Shown piece after piece: positions 59,841 through 64,000 of a DNA stretch of 64,000 bases (the stretch's first letter is position 1; the number at the start of each line of letters is the position of its first letter). The DNA lies in assembly GCF_029784135.1 (NCBI RefSeq), contig NC_073746.1, positions 36,809,378 through 36,873,377 on the forward strand, read 5' to 3'. The notes beneath the pieces are model-generated. The model ran no database searches and was not told where the DNA came from. It saw nothing but the letters and a program-made list of their open reading frames with translations. A program made the position numbers and the translations under genes. Source of the DNA: Toxorhynchites rutilus septentrionalis (Eukaryota; Arthropoda; Insecta; Diptera; Culicidae).

Positions 59841-59932
59841 ACGGTCTGTTATACCGTGTGCGAGTATACGAATTATGATTTTGCGCGCTAAATGTCCAAA
59901 CCAAAATACTTGTGGCTGTCAGTCCAGTTTAA

Positions 59933-61203
59933 CCCTCCTGTACTCGCGTGCAAAATCATAACACGTATACTCGCGCACGGTGTCACAGACCAAAAATTGA
60001 ACTTCTCTGTAATGTTTCCATTGTGTATTTTTCAGACTTTATTGGCATTTATTCTAAGAAGAGGGTATAATGAAAAAACTCAAAAAATACGTTTTCTTCG
60101 TCTTTATTATGTTTTAATAGTCATCTAATTCAGCCTCCTTAAAACAGAGTAATTTTGGGTACTCCAACACAAATAACGGAATTCGAATTTTTCACTGTTA
60201 TTAATTAAAAGTAAGCAACTGAATATAATTCATGGAAGTATAAAGAGCAATAAAATAACATAAAAACGTATTAATCGATTGTGGTTTCATTGGAGTAAGA
60301 ATCAGAACATAGCATAATTGCATGCTCGAAACACACATATTTTTTACATTTAATGCAGTTGTTGCGTGTTTTTCAGGTCTTTTATCGAAGAGAAGAATGT
60401 ATACCGACCTTCTAGATAATCACCAGATGATAAAGGTTCTGGAATATAAAGTTTGTATATTTCTAATATTCTTTGTCTCTGTATTTTTTGTGAACTAAGA
60501 ATTAAAGCCTTTTTATGGATAGGGCATAAAAAGACGATATAAAAGGATTTGTAGAAACTTCCTTTTCTATCTCTTGTTTTCTTGTTGATATTGGTCATTA
60601 TAAAAAATATCCCCGAAACTGTAACTGTTAAAAATTACCATATGTCACCGATTAGTTTATAGTTTACTGTTTACAATTCTTCCACAAGTGGAATTGTTTC
60701 ACAAGTGTGTGTGTATATGTATGACCATTATATACGAAATTATACGAAAGTCAAACATTTATATTTTGCTTTTGAACGTATGAATCTAATGACGAATATA
60801 TCGACGAATAGTTAATATATGGATCCGTTCAATCCAGTTACATAAGGGACTGAAATCAAAGAAGAATAGTCCGGTAATGATCTTATGCATTATATTCAAT
60901 AAATATTCCACGCCATCAACATTAATTATTAATTATACATTTCATTCAACAATATTCTAGAATATGAAAAAAGACACTTGTCCAAAAAATTTACTCCTAT
61001 ACACGCGTCGGTGTGTCAGACCGAAAGTGTTAAAAAAGTGGCACACGTCCCCTTTGTACCATCACATGCGATACGCTAAACGATGACGAACGACGAATAA
61101 CGAAACTAGAGAAAAACGCAAAGTCGTAGTGTTAATATTTTCTGAGAAATGAACGAATTATTGATTTCTCGGACTGAAAGACCAATGCGCGAGTATAGGA
61201 GTG
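59933..61203 (-). mobile_element. Second piggyBac-type element, decayed
   Basis: CCCTCCTGTACTCGCG at the left and the inverse of CACTCCTATACTCGCG at the right are flanked by TTAA (59929-59932 and 61204-61207). Length is 1271 bp. The end sequence, including CCGTG(T/C)GCGAGTATACG, also occurs inverted just outside the left end at 59840-59890. Confidence 0.75.
60330..60598 (-). pseudogene. piggyBac transposase C-terminal fragment
   Basis: The minus strand reads LEGRYTFFSSIKDL and, one frame over, TRNNCIKCKKYVCFEHAIMLC, the cysteine-rich zinc-binding tail of piggyBac transposases. The catalytic core is not recognisable in the element. Confidence 0.65.
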
Positions 61204-61229
61204 TTAAGGTTCAGCCAGTCCTCTTTTAG

Positions 61230-61700
61230 TTTAGTCTCTGTTCCTCTTAGCCACAAATGTGGCTGTGAGGTGTGCTGATGCGAAGGGGTTTCCTCTCTTG
61301 AGCCACCAAATGTTGCTGTATCTCAGAGGTAGAGCGCGAGGAATAGTTCCTCCCGTTTTGCGAAGGGTCGAGCCACCAAGTGTAGCCGCCAACGAGCGCT
61401 GGTTGAGCAAATGAAAAAGTCCTTCTTTATCTTTCATCCTTTGTATATGATATAGCGTGTTCTAATCACACGCTCTATGTCTATGCCATGAATCACGCTC
61501 TAAATTTGTGATCCGTGCAAAGACAATACCTATGAATACCAAAATACCGCTTTCGACGGAGGGTCGACGGTCGTTTCGGATCGCGTCATCTTAACAGCTT
61601 GGGCCGCCTCAATTCCTTATCCTCGTTAAATGGGGACGTCTCCATCACATTGACCTCAGGATAAATTTCGAGAAACGAAAACAAAAACAAAAAAAGTATA
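61230..61700. other. Possible LTR-retrotransposon debris
   Basis: Two related phrases, GAGCCACCAAATGTTGCTGT (61299) and GAGCCACCAAGTGTAGCCGC (61370), lie 71 bp apart. ACCAARTGT-type junctions are common at Ty3/gypsy LTR borders, but no LTR pair or coding sequence was found. Confidence 0.25.
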
Positions 61701-62782
61701 ATAGAAACCGCGCTTTTTTCAGGCAGGCATTTATACCCATGATGTTTTTCCGAGTCACAATATTTCTGGTCTACTTATGACATTACATATTTCTGAGCGG
61801 TTGTCTCTGTTGCAGTTGTTTTCCGGGCCGATTTTTTTCCGATCACGGAAAGATCATACTAAGCTGTTGACAGATGCAACGATCAAAACTATATCCACGC
61901 ATTGAACGCTGGGACCTCAGACTACAAGGCACACGTTTGACATTGAAAACATATGAGGAAATTGCTAATAGTCTGTTTAGAATGCGCCGATGAAGCGATT
62001 GAAGGATACATTCACACGATGATGCAGACAACAGTTCTTACCGCAGTAACATTTGATAAAGTGGAGAAAGAAATCTCAAAAGAATGGTACATTTCCGGAT
62101 ATTCTGGAGTTTTCGCAAGATGGAATGGGTGACACACTTCCGAGTGAACGAGTTATGCGGTGCGAACGGGGTATTCTTAACACATTAAGGACCACTCACG
62201 ACTTTTCTCGTGTTTCTCGTTCCGTCCTCTACGGATGGATCTCGAAATAACCCGTGTTCCTGAGTCGGACTTCTTGTTTGGCGATCCTGATGTCAGGCAT
62301 GATAAAATGGATCACTTTTCTAAACTTTCCGCGTTCCGGAAGGAGGACGTGTAAAAACCAGAGATACATATCGGAAACGCAAGTCAAAATGCCTTAAATG
62401 CGACGTTAATTTATGCCTGCAGTCAAATCAGAATTGTTGTTATCATAAGGATATTTTTATATTCCATAATAAGGAATAACTACTACGAGCGGTTCAAAAG
62501 AAGAAAAAAAACAGGAAGTGGGTTATATCTATGGTATAACCGCAAGGGTGACGTAGGACTATCGTTGATTTAGAGATCATTTGTATGAAGTTGAATCTAA
62601 ATTCATTCTGAATGAATGAATATTTGGAGAACTTCGAAAACAAGAGCGTTACGTTGGAGGCACAAGGTTTTATGCATCCAATATTGGATACGGAAATATC
62701 CTACTGATGGGGAAGAATAATCTTCAGAAGCTATCCTGTTGATTGCGATTGATTGAAAAATCACAAAACCTAGTGTATTTGG

Positions 62783-63075
62783 TCACAGTGTTACATGGAT
62801 AGAAAACATTAAAATAAACTCTTTCACATGAATGTAATTTTAAATTCCCAGAGGAACTGGCAGATTATTTTCAGTAACGATTAGATATTTCCACATTTTC
62901 CTCGATACTGGACTGGCCCACCAGTGGTTAATACTAACTCGATAACCACCTGTTAATAGTACTTGATTGAAAAATATTTGGTCACAGTGTTACATGAATA
63001 GAAAACATTCAAATAAACTCTTTCACATGAATGTATTTTTAAATTCCTAGAGGAACTGGCAGATTATTTTCCGGA
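62783..63075 (+). repeat. Direct duplication with about 202-bp period
   Basis: CACAGTGTTACATGGATAGA through GAGGAACTGGCAGATTATTT at 62783-62875 recurs at 62985-63073 with few changes. Confidence 0.8.
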
Positions 63076-63114
63076 TCTTTCTCGATCCAAACGGAAAGAA
63101 TTCCGTGCGTGTAT

Positions 63115-63127
63115 GTGTGTGTGTGTA
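63115..63127. repeat. Short (TG)n run
   Basis: GTGTGTGTGTGTG adjacent to GTGCGTGTAT. Confidence 0.8.
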
Positions 63128-63309
63128 GCGGCTGCTTCGAGATCTTCCCGGGGAACCGTTTGTAGCATCACTCTCCTCCTGATGGATTCCCTTCTGGCCT
63201 AAGGTGCACAAACAGGCTCTTGGTGACACCGTTCATCCGCGCTTTCATGATAAATGAAGAGCTTCACCACAACAGCGACAACATGCTCCATTCGCTGTTC
63301 AATTAGAAC

Positions 63310-63342
63310 TGAGTGGATTTCCGAGCGGCGCTCGCTTATATA
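63310..63342 (-). promoter_or_regulatory. TATA/initiator pair in element copy E
   Basis: On the minus strand TATATAA (63336-63342) lies 32 bp from the A of TCAGT (63310), the optimal insect core-promoter geometry. A CCAAT motif sits just upstream (63346-63350). It points into the element. Confidence 0.55.
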
Positions 63343-63711
63343 CCGATTGGTGATTTCAATAGCCTATTTTGAAAGCAAATTTAAGACTATTGAAACAAGT
63401 TTTTGGATCAGAAAGTAACAAGTATAGAACGCGTAGACATTTTATCTTTCGAATGAAGTGTTTATCATACCATTTCGTTCAGTTGTTTAGGAGCTATTAA
63501 CACTCAAAATCTCGGTCTCCGGCGTAACGCTTTCGTTTTCGAAACTTTGATTTTACACCCCGGTATAGAAATGAAAGACGTAGTCCTACGTCAAAATCTT
63601 GTTTTGACCAGATGCCCAACCCCGCCTTAACACTTTAAGGACCGGAAATCTGTAAAACATATGCCTGGAACCGCACGTTTTGACTTGTGTGGAATTGCTT
63701 GCAAGTTTTTA

Positions 63712-63744
63712 AGAGGCTTTAAACTTTGCAGTTCATTCGCCTCT
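63712..63744 (+). repeat. Short hairpin motif, second copy
   Basis: AGAGGC and GCCTCT pair exactly around TTTAAACTTTGCAGTTCATTC. Related to 14579-14611. Confidence 0.6.
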
Positions 63745-64000
63745 GTGTTCGAAGTTAGCGGATGAAAGTTTTTTTTTTTATTAATCCGATTATTTTTACA
63801 GGCTCAGTTACATAAGTTTAATGGAGCCAAACTCTTAACTATATTTCAACTAGCATATATCAACATGTTGTTTCCATAATTCTATGGTTAATGAAATAGG
63901 AAACCGATTACGCGGTCGACTCGAGTTTAGAAGGGTGACACATTTTCATTAGGAAAAGGATGGGATGTAAGGAGATGTGTGTTTACACTCGCAGTCACAT

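Larger units (their letters stand above)
62511..63592 (+). mobile_element. Palindrome-ended element, copy E
   Basis: The left end has the hairpin GGTTATATC/GGTATAACC (62521-62541), 8 bp, then GACGTAGGACTATCGT (62550-62565). The right end is GACGTAGTCCTACGTC (63577-63592), a perfect 7-bp-arm palindrome followed by AAAA. The copy is about 1.08 kb. The 350 bp before the right end match 5020-5383. An 89-bp segment is duplicated inside (62783 and 62985). No protein is recognisable. Confidence 0.65.

Noticed and set aside
3343..63592. The GACGTAG palindrome family as Helitrons
   Set aside because: A terminal hairpin is shared with Helitrons, but no TC start or CTRR end sits at the boundaries, and A/T-rich flanking duplications are present.
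1..64000. CRISPR arrays, integrated phage or bacterial operons
   Set aside because: No regularly spaced short repeats, no prokaryotic gene organisation; composition and transposons are those of an insect genome.

Overview
This is a eukaryotic, TE-saturated window that looks like a culicine mosquito (Aedes-type) genome. The grounds are low gene density, A+T-rich introns and intergenic DNA, an ITm DD37E transposon (a family described from mosquitoes), several tRNA-derived SINEs, Jockey, I-type and CR1/L2-type LINEs, a BEL/Pao relic, piggyBac relics with TTAA target sites, and many MITE-like repeats. Species is inferred from the repeat content; no diagnostic gene was found. Nothing prokaryotic (operons, ribosome binding sites, CRISPR) is present.

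Host genes are sparse. Positions 1-486 are the 3' terminal coding exon of a plus-strand gene, followed by about 950 bp of 3' UTR. Positions 10763-10944 look like another terminal exon encoding a coiled-coil C-terminus. A 5' UTR plus first coding exon with a signal peptide lies around 23370-24018 and ends in a consensus splice donor. No later exon of that gene was recognised, so most of the remaining 40 kb is probably one very large intron or intergenic DNA.

Region by region: 3.3-8 kb holds copies of a palindrome-ended repeat and a fold-back repeat. 12.3-15.1 kb is a palindrome-ended element split by a frameshifted ITm DD37E copy. 18.3-21.9 kb has two Tc1-like elements, one carrying a 67-bp retroposon. 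24.2-27.5 kb has a decayed piggyBac inside a MITE-like unit. 28-30.5 kb has a decayed tandem repeat and an I-type LINE tail. 30.6-32.1 kb has a MITE and a GA-rich tract. 33-35.4 kb looks low-copy. 35.9-37.1 kb has further DNA-transposon debris. 38.6-41.8 kb is a second long palindrome-ended element carrying a CR1/L2-type LINE. 44.2-50.1 kb holds a Tigger-like MITE and a Tigger-like unit containing a SINE and a BEL/Pao relic. 51.4-54.5 kb is a Jockey LINE split by an 838-bp palindrome-ended element. 54.6-55.9 kb is an ITm DD37E copy with an uninterrupted transposase. 59.9-61.2 kb is a second piggyBac relic, and 62.5-63.6 kb another palindrome-ended element.

The best candidate for something undescribed is this palindrome-ended family, seen five times with both ends. 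One end is a 16-bp palindrome of the form GACGTAGNNCTACGTC. The other is the same palindrome followed, 5-10 bp on, by a 21-bp hairpin whose stem sequence differs between copies while base-pairing is mostly kept. Most copies with readable interiors also hold an inward-pointing TATA box 32-33 bp from an initiator. Copy sequences diverge strongly, but the termini are retained. The second candidate is a pair of 55- and 67-bp poly(A) retroposons with target-site duplications that start at almost the same point and contain a hairpin.
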